DNA of 61,850 bases, taken from Saccharicrinis sp. UBA6048. GTDB taxonomy: Bacteria; Bacteroidota; Bacteroidia; Bacteroidales; Marinilabiliaceae. Below the pieces are notes generated by a model. That model had not been told where the DNA came from. It saw only the letters and a program-made list of their open reading frames with translations, and did no database searches. The stretch spans positions 1 through 61,850 of the forward strand of contig DIYS01000220.1 of assembly GCA_002429115.1 (NCBI GenBank), written 5' to 3'. The position numbers and the translations under genes were made by a program. Shown here piece by piece: positions 17,505-26,576 of this stretch. How positions within the stretch are numbered: position 1 is the stretch's first letter; each line of letters begins with the position of its first letter.

Positions 17505-19643
17505 ATGAAAAAAGCAGGTCTGTTGATGCTTAGTCTCATGATGTCGCTCATGAGCTTATCTGCACAATTAAGTTTAGAAGACGTAATAAGTGGTGGAAGA
17601 AACTTTTATAAGTATTATCCATTTGCTGTTAATGTTAATTTCAGAGGTGATGCCAATCAACTGGTTTACCAGAAAAACGACTCAGTGTTTATTCAGGAAG
17701 TCGATAAAACGAATAAATCGCTTTTGTTTGATTTGAAATGGTTAAACGAAGTACTGGAATCGAACAAGTATGATGCTTTAAGACGACTGCCTAAGATCAA
17801 ATGGGATGATCGTAAGGTGTTTTCATTTGATACGCCAAAAGGCTATTTTAAAGTTAATCAGCCTGAAGGAAGCATAGAAATGTTTGTTGCTAAAGATGAA
17901 AATGCTCAAAATGCTGATTTGAATGCGGGAACAAAAACTGTGGCTTATACTAAAGGAAATGGTTTATTCATCAGAACAGGTAACGAAGCACCAATAATGG
18001 TGGCAGGTAACGAAGGCGATGATATCATTTTTGGACATACTGTGCACCGTAACGAATTTGGTATTGACAAAGGCACATTTTGGTCGCCTGAAGGGAAACA
18101 GTTGGCATTTTATCGCGAAGACAATTCAATGGTAACTGATTATCCATTGGTAAATGTTGATGAGCGTGTGGCCAAATTGGAGAATATTAAATATCCAATG
18201 GCAGGAATGAATAGCCACCAGGTAAAAGTGGGTATTTATGATCTGGCTTCACAAAAAACAATTTACATACAAACGGGAGAGCCATATGATCGCTATTTCA
18301 CAAATGTTTGCTGGACACCTGATGGAAATTCAATCTTAATTGCTGAACTGAATCGAGAGCAGAACCATATGCAACTGAAAAAATATAATGCCACTTCTGG
18401 TGAACTTGTTGCAACCTTGTTTGAAGAAAAAGATGATAAATGGACAGAACCACAGCATCCGGCCTTATTTATTCCGGGCAAAAAAGGTGATTTCATCTGG
18501 CAAAGCCAAAAGGATGGCTTTAACCACTTGTATGTTTATAATAAAGATGGTCAATTGAAAAAACAGTTGACAGCAGGTAAATGGGATGTCACAAAAGTAA
18601 TTGGTTTTGACAAAGCGGCCAGGTATGTATTCATCGAATCAACCAAAGAAGAAGCCATAGAGCGTCATGTGTACAAAGTGAGTTTGTCGTCTGGTAAGTT
18701 AACAAAGATCACACAAGAGGCTGGTGTTCACCATACAAAAATAAGTCATGACGGTAGATTTGCTATTACAAGCTTTAGTTCTTTAAATGTTCCATCAAAA
18801 ACAAACTTGTTATACACCAACGGGCGCAAAATCAGAACGCTGGATGAAGTAGAAGATCCATATAAAGGAAAGGATATTGCAGAGGTTAAAATGATCAAAT
18901 TAAAAACGAAGGATCAGAAATTCGACTTAAATGCGCGCATGGTATTACCATTGAACTTTGATCCGACAAAGAAATATCCGGTGATTGTATATGTCTATGG
19001 TGGTCCTCACTCGCAAATGGTGCAAAACCGTTGGAAAGGTGGCGCAAGAGGGTGGCAATTATATATGGCACAAAAAGGCTTTATCGCTTTTACGCTTGAC
19101 AATAGAGGTACCGACAATCGTGGTAAGGACTTTGAGCAGGCGATCCACCGTCAGCTTGGTCAGCCAGAAGTTGAAGATCAGATGCAGGGAATCGAATACC
19201 TTAAATCATTACCTTATGTTGATACTGACAGAATTGGCGTACATGGCTGGAGTTATGGTGGATTTATGACCATTTCACTTATGACGCAGCATGCGGATGT
19301 CTTTAAAGTTGGCGTAGCCGGCGGACCTGTTATCGACTGGAAATACTATGAAATTATGTACGGAGAGCGCTACATGGATACGCCTCAGGAAAACCCAGAA
19401 GGCTATGAAATGGCTAACCTGAAAAACCAAGTAAAAAACCTCGAGGGACGATTATTGGTGATTCATGGCGCAATTGATCCGGTGGTGGTATGGCAGCATA
19501 GTCTATCATTTGTACGCGAATGCGTGAAGAATCGAGTTCAATTGGATTATTTTGCATATCCTCGTCATGAGCACAATGTACGAGGTAAAGATCGAGTTCA
19601 TTTGATGGAAAAAGTAAGCCGTTATTTCGAGGACTTCTTGTAA
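17505..19643 (+). CDS. S9 family dipeptidyl peptidase IV-like serine peptidase
   Basis: A 712-residue exported peptidase with a signal peptide (about 1-21, ending LSAQ), an eight-bladed propeller of the DPP IV N-terminal type (about 60-430) and an alpha/beta-hydrolase domain. The triad is visible: Ser583 in GWSYGGF, Asp658 in GAIDPVV and His690 in RHEHNVRG. Such enzymes release X-Pro di- or tripeptides in the periplasm. The pair of Glu residues that binds the peptide N-terminus in DPP IV is suggested by the AFYREDNSM region, but I cannot distinguish DPP IV from prolyl tripeptidyl peptidase. Confidence 0.92.
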   Translation: MKKAGLLMLSLMMSLMSLSAQLSLEDVISGGRNFYKYYPFAVNVNFRGDANQLVYQKNDSVFIQEVDKTNKSLLFDLKWLNEVLESNKYDALRRLPKIKWDDRKVFSFDTPKGYFKVNQPEGSIEMFVAKDENAQNADLNAGTKTVAYTKGNGLFIRTGNEAPIMVAGNEGDDIIFGHTVHRNEFGIDKGTFWSPEGKQLAFYREDNSMVTDYPLVNVDERVAKLENIKYPMAGMNSHQVKVGIYDLASQKTIYIQTGEPYDRYFTNVCWTPDGNSILIAELNREQNHMQLKKYNATSGELVATLFEEKDDKWTEPQHPALFIPGKKGDFIWQSQKDGFNHLYVYNKDGQLKKQLTAGKWDVTKVIGFDKAARYVFIESTKEEAIERHVYKVSLSSGKLTKITQEAGVHHTKISHDGRFAITSFSSLNVPSKTNLLYTNGRKIRTLDEVEDPYKGKDIAEVKMIKLKTKDQKFDLNARMVLPLNFDPTKKYPVIVYVYGGPHSQMVQNRWKGGARGWQLYMAQKGFIAFTLDNRGTDNRGKDFEQAIHRQLGQPEVEDQMQGIEYLKSLPYVDTDRIGVHGWSYGGFMTISLMTQHADVFKVGVAGGPVIDWKYYEIMYGERYMDTPQENPEGYEMANLKNQVKNLEGRLLVIHGAIDPVVVWQHSLSFVRECVKNRVQLDYFAYPRHEHNVRGKDRVHLMEKVSRYFEDFL

Positions 19644-19664
19644 GAGAATAAAACTTATAAAGAT

Positions 19665-19696
19665 AAAAACCCGATACATGTTATCGGGTTTTTTAT
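19665..19696 (+). terminator. Terminator of the DPP IV-type peptidase gene
   Basis: AACCCGATA (19668-19676) pairs with TATCGGGTT (19682-19690) and is followed by TTTT. Confidence 0.85.
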
Positions 19697-19929
19697 TGCC
19701 CCTAATTTACTGATCCCCAATGATACTATAACTCGCTACGATCATTAAGGGTTGATTTTCTCCACTCAAAACATAGTTTTGAAAGTGTGTTAGCCTGTTC
19801 CATTTGCGAGCCGGAGATTGGGTGAATAATGATTAACTCAATTGAACAGCGAAGGGGCTTGACCTACTTTGCTTGTGAAATTTGTTAATCATTAGAGCGC
19901 GTGGAAGCTTAAATGGGACTAGCGTTTTT

Positions 19930-19954
19930 TTTCTTTTGGGCGATGCAAAAGAAA
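19930..19954. repeat. Extragenic hairpin of a dispersed family
   Basis: TTTCTTTTG (19930-19938) pairs perfectly with CAAAAGAAA (19946-19954) around GGCGATG. A structurally similar hairpin with a GTCAAG loop lies at 61815-61844. Hairpins of this style recur in many Bacteroidota genomes (from memory, not checked here). Confidence 0.55.
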
Positions 19955-20205
19955 GGAGATTGTTATTTATTGAATGCCTATAGTTGTGGTACTAGCAGTC
20001 ACTGATTCTTACTACATAAACCTTATTCACAATGATTAAAAACAAACCTGACAAAAGTCATAGGCACACATAAAGGTCAGATGTGCAATTAATAATAATT
20101 TATGCGGGTTTTAAGGCTATAAAATATGTTATAGAACCATTTTTTGAGTTAGGATATTCAATCTAGAATTAAAATCTTTGAGGAAATATTTCTTTAATTG
20201 CAACT

Positions 20206-20496
20206 ATGAACCTAAAAGTTAAAGCACAAGCAGGAAGTTTCGAGTCTAGTGATGTGCTTATTATGATTGAACCCGTTGAGTCCGGTTCCGGACGAATTAT
20301 CGAATTGAAATCTATAGTCATGCAGCAGTTTGGCGACGATCTATTGGCTCAGATTCATGCTGATCTGGACAATTTTGATGTTAGAGATGTGCGTGTAATA
20401 GTCAATGATAAGGGAGCTTTGCCGCCAACTGTTTCAGCACGATTGGAAACGGCTTTGAAGCGTTCAGCTCAAGTTCAATCAGGTACCCTAAGCTAA
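20206..20496 (+). CDS. citD: Citrate lyase acyl carrier protein (gamma subunit)
   Basis: A 96-residue acyl carrier subunit that bears the 2'-(5''-triphosphoribosyl)-3'-dephospho-CoA arm on which acetyl and citryl groups are exchanged. The attachment Ser lies in the N-terminal GSFESSDVLI motif. It is the first gene of the cit operon; citE starts 5 nt after its stop. Length and order (D-E-F) are standard for citrate lyase. Confidence 0.95.
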   Translation: MNLKVKAQAGSFESSDVLIMIEPVESGSGRIIELKSIVMQQFGDDLLAQIHADLDNFDVRDVRVIVNDKGALPPTVSARLETALKRSAQVQSGTLS

Positions 20497-20500
20497 TAGT

Positions 20501-21394
20501 ATGAAAGCTAAACAAAACACATTTAAGCGTCGAACCATGCTGTACATACCGGGCAATAATCCCGCTATGTTGCAGCAAGGCAGCGTATATGGAGCAGATG
20601 GTATTTTACTCGATCTGGAAGATGCGGTTGCTCTCAACCAAAAAGATGCCGCCCGCATTCTTGTGTCGCATATGATGCAGTATGTATCCTATGAAGGGTG
20701 TGAGGTAACCGTGAGGGTTAACCACATTGATACACCATTTGGTTTAGAAGATCTTAAACAGATGGTTCCGCTTCAACCAGATGCATTGCGATTGCCAAAA
20801 GTAGAGACGGTGGATGAAATAAAGCGCATTATAGATGTAATTGAAGAAATTGAGAATGAGCATCAATTGCAACATGATCAGATGAAGGTTCATGTAATGA
20901 TTGAAACAGCATTGGGTGTGCAAAATGTATTTGATATTGCAGGATATTCGCCAAGGATAGATGCCATATCTATTGGAGGTCAGGATTTGGCGGCCGATAT
21001 GCAATTGGTTAAAGCCAATGATGGTATCGGCATTGATTATGCCCGCAAGCAAATAGTAATGGCGGCCAAAGCACATAAGATTGATGTTTTTGATACGGTA
21101 TATGTAGATGTGGAAGATGAGGATGGTTTAAGGGAAGAAGCTGAATACATCAAAAAACTGGGCTTTACAGGTAAGGCCATTATTAATCCTCGACAAATTG
21201 AAATAGTCAATGAGGTATTTACACCAACGGAGCAGGAAATAAGAAAAGCGGTTAAGATCGTCAAAGCATTCGAACGGAATAAAGCGGAAGGCATAGGCGT
21301 TTTTGCTGTAGATGGTAAAATGGTGGATGCACCGGTTGTACAACGTGCCATACGTGTGTTGGAGATGGCTGATATTGAATTGGAATCACTTTAA
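20501..21394 (+). CDS. citE: Citrate lyase beta subunit (citryl-ACP lyase)
   Basis: A 297-residue HpcH/HpaI-type TIM-barrel lyase that splits citryl-ACP to oxaloacetate and acetyl-ACP. Typical segments are RTMLYIPGNNPAM at the start, GILLDLEDAV (acidic metal ligand), LRLPKVE and GGQDLAADM. It sits between citD (5-nt gap) and citF (12-nt gap), which distinguishes it from stand-alone CitE-like malyl-CoA lyases. Confidence 0.95.
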   Translation: MKAKQNTFKRRTMLYIPGNNPAMLQQGSVYGADGILLDLEDAVALNQKDAARILVSHMMQYVSYEGCEVTVRVNHIDTPFGLEDLKQMVPLQPDALRLPKVETVDEIKRIIDVIEEIENEHQLQHDQMKVHVMIETALGVQNVFDIAGYSPRIDAISIGGQDLAADMQLVKANDGIGIDYARKQIVMAAKAHKIDVFDTVYVDVEDEDGLREEAEYIKKLGFTGKAIINPRQIEIVNEVFTPTEQEIRKAVKIVKAFERNKAEGIGVFAVDGKMVDAPVVQRAIRVLEMADIELESL

Positions 21395-21406
21395 ACGAAC
21401 TAACCT

Positions 21407-22960
21407 GTGAAAAATAAACTTCAAATAGATATACCCAACGAGTTGGATGGTATTGGCAGACTGGAGCCATTCCAGGGAGCGTTTACAAAGCTAAAGAAAG
21501 GCTGGATGGAAGAAGAAACCGTTCCGCCACCCAATAAAGCCAAGATGCCTCATGCCTCAAAAATGTGTGCCAATCTTAAAGAAGCGATTCTTAAGACCAA
21601 GCCCTACAATGGCATGACCATATCCTTTCATCACCATTTGCGAGGTGGTGATAACCTGGTTTATGAAGCGGTTAAGATACTGGCTGATCTGGGCATTAAA
21701 GATATTACGCTGGCGGCATCGAGCTTAACAACAGCTCATGATCCGATACTTCCATATTTTAAAGATGGTACCATCACACAGGTATATGCCAGTGGTGTAA
21801 GAGGGGAGTTGGGTAAGGCAGTTGCGCAGGGAGCACTGGAAAAACCATTGGTGATTCATTCACATGGTGGTCGTGTGCGAAGTGTACATACCGGTAAGAT
21901 AAAAATTGACCTGGCAATACTGGCAGCATCGGCAGCTGATGAAGAAGGCAATGCCACCGGCTCTCACGGACCTTCTGCCTTTGGTTCAATGGGCTATGCG
22001 GCTATTGACTCATGGTACGCCAGGCAGGTGATTGTGGTTACCGATAATATTGTTGATTATCCGTGTGTGCCGCAATCCATCACACAGAACTATATCGATT
22101 ATGTTGTAAAAGTTGATTCGATAGGCGATCCATCCAAAATTGCCGGTGGAACAACACGTATTACTAGAGCTCCAATGGATTTGCAGATTGCTCGTCTGGC
22201 AGCGCAAGTGATTGAGAAATCAGGAGAGTTGAAAGACGGCTTTAGTTTCCAGGTGGGAGCGGGCGGTGCTTCATTGGCGGTGGCAAAGTACATCCGTAAG
22301 ATCATGAAGCAGCGCAGCATCAAAGGAAGCTTCTTATTAGGCGGGGTGACATCCTATGGAGTGGTTATGCTGAATGAAGGATTGTTCAGGTCGATTTTTG
22401 ATGTGCAGTCGTTTGATGCGGCAGTGAGTTCTTCGTTATTGAATAATACTTACCATATTGAAATACCGGCGGGTTTATACGCCAATCCGTTTAACTGCGG
22501 CTGTATGACCAATAAGCTGGATGTGGTGGTGTTGGGCGCTCTGGAAATAGATACAAATTTTAATGTCAACGTGATCACAGGTTCCGAAGGTTATGTTCGT
22601 GGTGCATCGGGAGGTCATAGTGATACAGCTTCAGGTGCTAACCTGACCGTGGTTGTATGTCCATCTTTTCGTGGACGTATACCTATCGTAAAAGAAAAAG
22701 TACATACGGTGGTTACACCAGGTGAAAGCATTGATGTATTGGTGACAGAAAGAGGTATTTGTGTCAATCCTGCCAGGCCTGAGTTAAAAGCAAATCTGGA
22801 AGCTGGTGGAATAAAAGTTAAGGATATTAAAGATCTGGCGGTTGAGGTGGAGAAAATTACCGGCAAAGCCAAGCCGATTGAGACCACCGATCGCATTGTG
22901 GGTATTGTCGAGTATCGCGACGGAACAGTAATTGATGTTATACGCCAGGTAGCAGAGTAA
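21407..22960 (+). CDS. citF: Citrate lyase alpha subunit (citrate:acetyl-ACP transferase)
   Basis: A 517-residue CoA-transferase-family subunit that exchanges acetyl-ACP for citrate. It contains MTISFHHHLRGGD, HSHGGRVRSVHTG and, in the second half, GGHSDTASGANL, all characteristic of CitF. The start codon is GTG at 21407-21409 (followed by AAAAATAAA); no ATG precedes the conserved region. Its stop TAA is followed directly by the ATG of citXG. Confidence 0.95.
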   Translation: MKNKLQIDIPNELDGIGRLEPFQGAFTKLKKGWMEEETVPPPNKAKMPHASKMCANLKEAILKTKPYNGMTISFHHHLRGGDNLVYEAVKILADLGIKDITLAASSLTTAHDPILPYFKDGTITQVYASGVRGELGKAVAQGALEKPLVIHSHGGRVRSVHTGKIKIDLAILAASAADEEGNATGSHGPSAFGSMGYAAIDSWYARQVIVVTDNIVDYPCVPQSITQNYIDYVVKVDSIGDPSKIAGGTTRITRAPMDLQIARLAAQVIEKSGELKDGFSFQVGAGGASLAVAKYIRKIMKQRSIKGSFLLGGVTSYGVVMLNEGLFRSIFDVQSFDAAVSSSLLNNTYHIEIPAGLYANPFNCGCMTNKLDVVVLGALEIDTNFNVNVITGSEGYVRGASGGHSDTASGANLTVVVCPSFRGRIPIVKEKVHTVVTPGESIDVLVTERGICVNPARPELKANLEAGGIKVKDIKDLAVEVEKITGKAKPIETTDRIVGIVEYRDGTVIDVIRQVAE

Positions 22961-24379
22961 ATGGAAGAAATAAAGGAAATAGAAATAGCGACTTTGCTTG
23001 ATGCCCGGGAGAAGCGGCAGGAGCTGAAACAGTCGCTCATACAGGAGGGATATCATCTCATCTCATTACAATTAAATATACCCGGGTTGCCAAAGACAAA
23101 CAAGTTAATAACCACTTTATTTCGCCAGGTAACAGAAGAGTTTGAACGATTTTTTGCAAGTCATTTACCCGTAAAGTTATGGACTAAGCGTATTGAAGGT
23201 GTTGATGCCTCGGGCGACTATCGTTTGTACTTGTTTGACTTGAATCTGATCGATTCGACTGACCTGAAAGAGCTGACCGAACAGTTTGAAGGAGAGTTCA
23301 CTCTGGGAAGACTGGTGGATCTGGATGTGTTTGATGCCAGCGGACATTTTATTTCATCCGGTAAGGCAAAAAAGTGTTTCCTATGTGAGAAACCCGCGAA
23401 TGTATGTCGTCAAATAGCTACTCATCCTATTGAGGAGGTACGACAGGCGATGCTCAATGCCATGGAGCAATATATGGAGGATCAAAAACTCTCTAAATTG
23501 AGCGATATTGTTTCTTCACTGGTGACTGAAGCCCTGCTGCAGGAAGTAAGCCTGTCTCCTAAGCCTGGCCTGGTATGCCGATTGTCCAATGGTGCGCATA
23601 CGGATATGGATTACGCTTCATTTGTAGCATCCATCTCAGCCATTTCACCCTACATAAATAAAGTAGCACAATATGCCATTCGCTTTAAAGGGAAAGATGT
23701 ATCAGTGGCCTTACCGGCTATTCGTCAGATTGGGCTTCAGATGGAAATGGCGATGAACAAAGCCACCAAAGGAGTCAATACGCATAAGGGCGCCATCTTC
23801 CTGATGTCTATATGCACGTTTGCAATAATCAGGGTGGTCATCAAGCAAGGATATTTCAAAGCCAATAAACTGTCGTCGGTCATTCAGCAATTGTGTCGCG
23901 GCATGATTCAGCGCGAATTATGTGGTGCCGGACAAAAGCAGGACTTATCGCACGGTCAGGTTTGTTTTAACAAATATGGTTTGCAGGGAACAGGCGCCAG
24001 GGGCGAAGCCGAGCAGGGCTTACCATCGGTTATGCACCACGCTTTACCATACCTTCAGCGGCACGCTGATCAGCTTTTAAGTCACAGTAGCGATAAGGAG
24101 CTTAATGATCTATTAATACCGGTGTTGCTTAAGATTATGTCGGTCAATAATGACACCAATATACTATTCAGGCATGATAAATTAGTGCTGGAACAAGTTA
24201 AGAAGAAAGCTTCGGCAGCCATAAGAGTACTAAATGAGGGTGACGAAGGGCCATACAAGGAATTGGTTGATTGGTGCAATAATAATCGAATTTCTCCAGG
24301 AGGTTCAGCAGATTTGCTGGCTGTAACAATTTTGATTTACAATTGTCAAAAGGTTTTTGCAGAAGAGTGGTATGATTGA
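22961..24379 (+). CDS. citXG: Fused CitX-CitG: prosthetic-group synthesis and transfer for citrate lyase
   Basis: A 472-residue bifunctional protein. The N-terminal ~175 residues match CitX, which attaches the prosthetic group to apo-CitD (TLLDAREKRQELKQ near the start). From about 185 the sequence matches CitG, the triphosphoribosyl-dephospho-CoA synthase (SPKPGLVCRLSNGAHTDMDY and GVNTHKGAIF). Fused CitXG is known in other bacteria such as Haemophilus; many others have separate genes. The coding frame abuts citF and overlaps citC by 8 nt. Confidence 0.9.
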   Translation: MEEIKEIEIATLLDAREKRQELKQSLIQEGYHLISLQLNIPGLPKTNKLITTLFRQVTEEFERFFASHLPVKLWTKRIEGVDASGDYRLYLFDLNLIDSTDLKELTEQFEGEFTLGRLVDLDVFDASGHFISSGKAKKCFLCEKPANVCRQIATHPIEEVRQAMLNAMEQYMEDQKLSKLSDIVSSLVTEALLQEVSLSPKPGLVCRLSNGAHTDMDYASFVASISAISPYINKVAQYAIRFKGKDVSVALPAIRQIGLQMEMAMNKATKGVNTHKGAIFLMSICTFAIIRVVIKQGYFKANKLSSVIQQLCRGMIQRELCGAGQKQDLSHGQVCFNKYGLQGTGARGEAEQGLPSVMHHALPYLQRHADQLLSHSSDKELNDLLIPVLLKIMSVNNDTNILFRHDKLVLEQVKKKASAAIRVLNEGDEGPYKELVDWCNNNRISPGGSADLLAVTILIYNCQKVFAEEWYD

Positions 24380-25442
24380 GAATTCAGATTTTAGAATTGA
24401 AGAGCCGGATTTGAGCAGTCGTTACGATGTGGATCTGATACGGAGATTTATGGCGCCCATGGGCTTTTATTTTGACGAATCAGGCATTGACTACAGCATC
24501 ATTTTATACAATCTGAATGATGAAATAGTAGGAGTGGGCTCATGTGAAGGTAAAATTCTAAAATATATTGCGGTCTCGCCTCAATTCAGGGAAACAGGCG
24601 CCTTTGCCCATATTGTATCGCACCTGACTGAGTATGTGATGGCCGGCAATCAACAGGTGTTTGTATTTACACGGCCAGAGAACATTTGTCGATTTACAGG
24701 CTTGGGCTATCAGCACGTTGCCAGTGCAGAACCACTGATTGCAGTGCTCGAATTTGGATATAAATCAATTGACGATTATAAAAAGTACCTCTTATCCATT
24801 AAACAAGATAGCCAGAGCGATACTATTGCTGCTTTGGTGGTCAATTGCAATCCCTTTACCTACGGACATCAGTATTTGATAGAAAAGGCAGCTGAAGAAA
24901 ATGACTTGGTTTATGTGTTTGTAGTAGAAACGGAGCGATCAACATTTTCGTTTAAAGATCGCTTTGAAATGATCAGGCGCGGAACGGCTCATTTGTCAAA
25001 TATTGTCTTGGTACAAGGAGGCGAGTATATTGTTTCCGGAGCCACATTTCCCAATTACTTTCTGAAGAATGAAAAGGAAGACGCCATTACACAAAAACAG
25101 GCCGAACTGGATATTGAAATATTCGGCACCCATATTGCGCCTTTGCTCGGTATTAAAAAACGCTACGTAGGAACTGAAGACTACTGTGCAACCACCGCTT
25201 TATACAACAAGGCTATGAAGCAGATTCTGCCATCAAAGGGCATTCATCTTATCGAGGTACAGCGAAAAGAAACGGTGATAAATGGGAGTGAGGAGTTTAT
25301 TAGCGCGAGCAAAGTGAGAGAGATCCTAAAAAACAACAATCATTCTCAACTTAAGAACTGGCTGCCTCAAACAACGCTTGATTATCTGGAGAACATCAAA
25401 GATGAAATGCGTTCAAGGCTAAAGAGTGACGGCAGACATTGA
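24372..25442 (+). CDS. citC: [Citrate (pro-3S)-lyase] ligase
   Basis: Acetylates the citrate lyase prosthetic group with acetate and ATP to activate the enzyme. The protein has 356 residues from the ATG at 24372: an N-terminal GNAT-like domain (about 15-140) and a cytidylyltransferase-like domain with VVNCNPFTYGHQYLIEKA and the C-terminal ISASKVREIL motif. A TTG 15 nt upstream is a possible alternative start, but the ATG overlapping the citXG stop by 8 nt is more convincing. It is the last gene of the operon, and a strong hairpin follows immediately. Confidence 0.93.
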   Translation: MIENSDFRIEEPDLSSRYDVDLIRRFMAPMGFYFDESGIDYSIILYNLNDEIVGVGSCEGKILKYIAVSPQFRETGAFAHIVSHLTEYVMAGNQQVFVFTRPENICRFTGLGYQHVASAEPLIAVLEFGYKSIDDYKKYLLSIKQDSQSDTIAALVVNCNPFTYGHQYLIEKAAEENDLVYVFVVETERSTFSFKDRFEMIRRGTAHLSNIVLVQGGEYIVSGATFPNYFLKNEKEDAITQKQAELDIEIFGTHIAPLLGIKKRYVGTEDYCATTALYNKAMKQILPSKGIHLIEVQRKETVINGSEEFISASKVREILKNNNHSQLKNWLPQTTLDYLENIKDEMRSRLKSDGRH

Positions 25443-25444
25443 TT

Positions 25445-25477
25445 ACTTGCTTAGCATCTCAAAGATGCTAAGCAAGT
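25445..25477. repeat. Perfect hairpin after citC, copy 1
   Basis: ACTTGCTTAGCATCT (25445-25459) pairs with AGATGCTAAGCAAGT (25463-25477) around CAA. It begins 3 nt after the citC stop but lacks a T-run, so it is more likely an mRNA 3'-end stabiliser than a classical terminator. A near copy lies at 26367-26399. Confidence 0.8.
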
Positions 25478-25568
25478 AGAAAATAGTATATAAAGAACAG
25501 TTGGAGAAGGCAGGGATGAGGTGATAATTAATATTTATTGAGACACTACCTAAAGTTGAAAAACGTCG

Positions 25569-25837
25569 ATACCTTTTGGTATTTACCCACCTGAGAGTAA
25601 AAACCACCAATACCATTTGGTATTTGCTCAACCAAGCGTAAAAATCACCGATACCATTTGGTATTTGCCAAAACCAGGAGTAAAAAGTCACGATACCATT
25701 TGGTATTTGCAAATTTAAGGACAAAACTCACCAATACCATTTGGTATCGGCTTGTCCAAATAAAAAGACGCTCAATACCAAATGGTATTGACAAAAAAAT
25801 AAAAAAGTGTGGATACCAAATGGTATCGGCTATTAAC
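25569..25837. repeat. Array 2: seven units, 41-bp period, palindromic core
   Basis: Units start with the core ATACCATTTGGTAT (or ATACCTTTTGGTAT, ATACCAAATGGTAT) at 25569, 25610, 25651, 25693, 25734, 25775 and 25813; spacings are 41, 41, 42, 41, 41 and 38. The arms ATACC/GGTAT are invariant while the 4-nt centre varies. Spacers carry a shared scaffold (TTGCTCAACCAAG, then GTAAAAA). In the last two units the core centre is inverted (AAAT instead of ATTT) and the spacer is degenerate. Confidence 0.9.
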
Positions 25838-26004
25838 TAGTATCTATTAAAAATATTTTGGGTAATACTCGCCACCCTTACGCCGACCTGTCCCATAGAA
25901 TTCGGGAGACAGGCTAACTCGCTATCGAAGCTATGTTTCGATTGAGGACTGGTAAATGCTTATTTTTTTATATCCGAGGTTAGATGGTTGTTGTGGAGAG
26001 CCCT

Positions 26005-26165
26005 AACTACTTTGGCTTAGTAGTTTCTTGTAATTATCATATGAGCGAATGTTATAATTTGATGTTGTTCAAGCCAATCGCTTTTGACTACTGAGAACAT
26101 CAATAACATCCTTTCCATTGGTCAATTTTGATTGGCGAGGTGAAATGATAATTACTTAGAACAAC
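26005..26165. other. Nested inverted repeats, possible structured RNA or mobile remnant
   Basis: Perfect pairs seen: AACTACT/AGTAGTT (26005-26011, 26019-26025), GTAATTATCAT/ATGATAATTAC (26030-26040, 26145-26155), TTGATGTT/AACATCAA (26059-26066, 26096-26103), GTTGTTC/GAACAAC (26064-26070, 26159-26165) and GCCAATC/GATTGGC (26073-26079, 26130-26136). Some pairs are nested and some cross, so not all can form at once. No coding potential is seen. Confidence 0.45.
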
Positions 26166-26279
26166 TTGCCAATGAATTTCAGGCTGGGGGTTTTTCGTTA
26201 GTTTTTGTTCACTATTTGTTTATTTTAATGGGTGTTCACGATTGTCGCTTTACTTTAATTGACCTCGAGCAAAAAGTAA

Positions 26280-26350
26280 CTCGCCGAAGGTTATAGAGAG
26301 AGAATATGCAATAAATTAAAAAATATCCACAGAAATATGAAGTGATCCAA
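26280..26350 (+). repeat. Dispersed ~70-bp element, copy 1
   Basis: Starts GCCGAAGG and ends CACAGAAATATGAAGTGATC. It aligns along its length with 44488-44560; a partial third copy lies near 61515-61545. Confidence 0.65.
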
Positions 26351-26366
26351 AAACTTGCGTCAGATA

Positions 26367-26399
26367 ATTTGCTTAGCATCTCAAAGATGCTTAGCAAAT
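26367..26399. repeat. Hairpin, copy 2
   Basis: ATTTGCTTAGCATCT (26367-26381) pairs with AGATGCTTAGCAAAT (26385-26399) around CAA, with one mismatch. It shares its central 25 bases almost exactly with the hairpin at 25445-25477. Confidence 0.75.
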
Positions 26400-26405
26400 A
26401 AACAG

Positions 26406-26438
26406 AAAAGGCTTCCCATTAATTGAGAAGCCTTTTTA
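26406..26438 (-). terminator. Terminator of the DUF6588-type gene
   Basis: AAAAGGCTTC (26406-26415) pairs with GAAGCCTTTT (26427-26436); an A-run on the left gives the T-tail for minus-strand transcription, and a T-run on the right allows use from the plus strand too. Confidence 0.75.
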
Positions 26439-26576
26439 TATTCTGTTGATCTTTTATTAGTTAATAATTGTCAAATGTAAGTAAGTTGAGTCGTTGTTTC
26501 TTATTGCTTTGATATTTAAAGATGTACGATTTAACTACTGCCTTCTGCCTTACAACTAACGAACTATTAAAATATA

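Larger units (their letters stand above)
19644..20205. other. Noncoding spacer before the citrate lyase operon
   Basis: It holds the peptidase terminator, a repeat-family hairpin at 19930-19954 and an AT-rich cit leader. No open frame of protein-like character was seen. The only -7-like box near citD is AATCTTTG at 20173-20180, a weak match. Confidence 0.6.
25443..26576. other. 1.1-kb repeat-rich noncoding region
   Basis: Between the convergent cit operon and the DUF6588-type gene. From left to right it holds a 15-bp perfect hairpin, array 2, a hairpin near 25884-25914 (CTGTC...GACAG), a block of nested inverted repeats (26005-26165), a dispersed element (26280-26350), a second copy of the first hairpin and a terminator. 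Short open frames here are repeat-derived. Confidence 0.7.

Noticed and set aside
25443..25840. ORFs of 60-93 codons over array 2, and the 82-codon ORF over array 3
   Set aside because: Repeat-derived translations with no start context and no protein-like composition.
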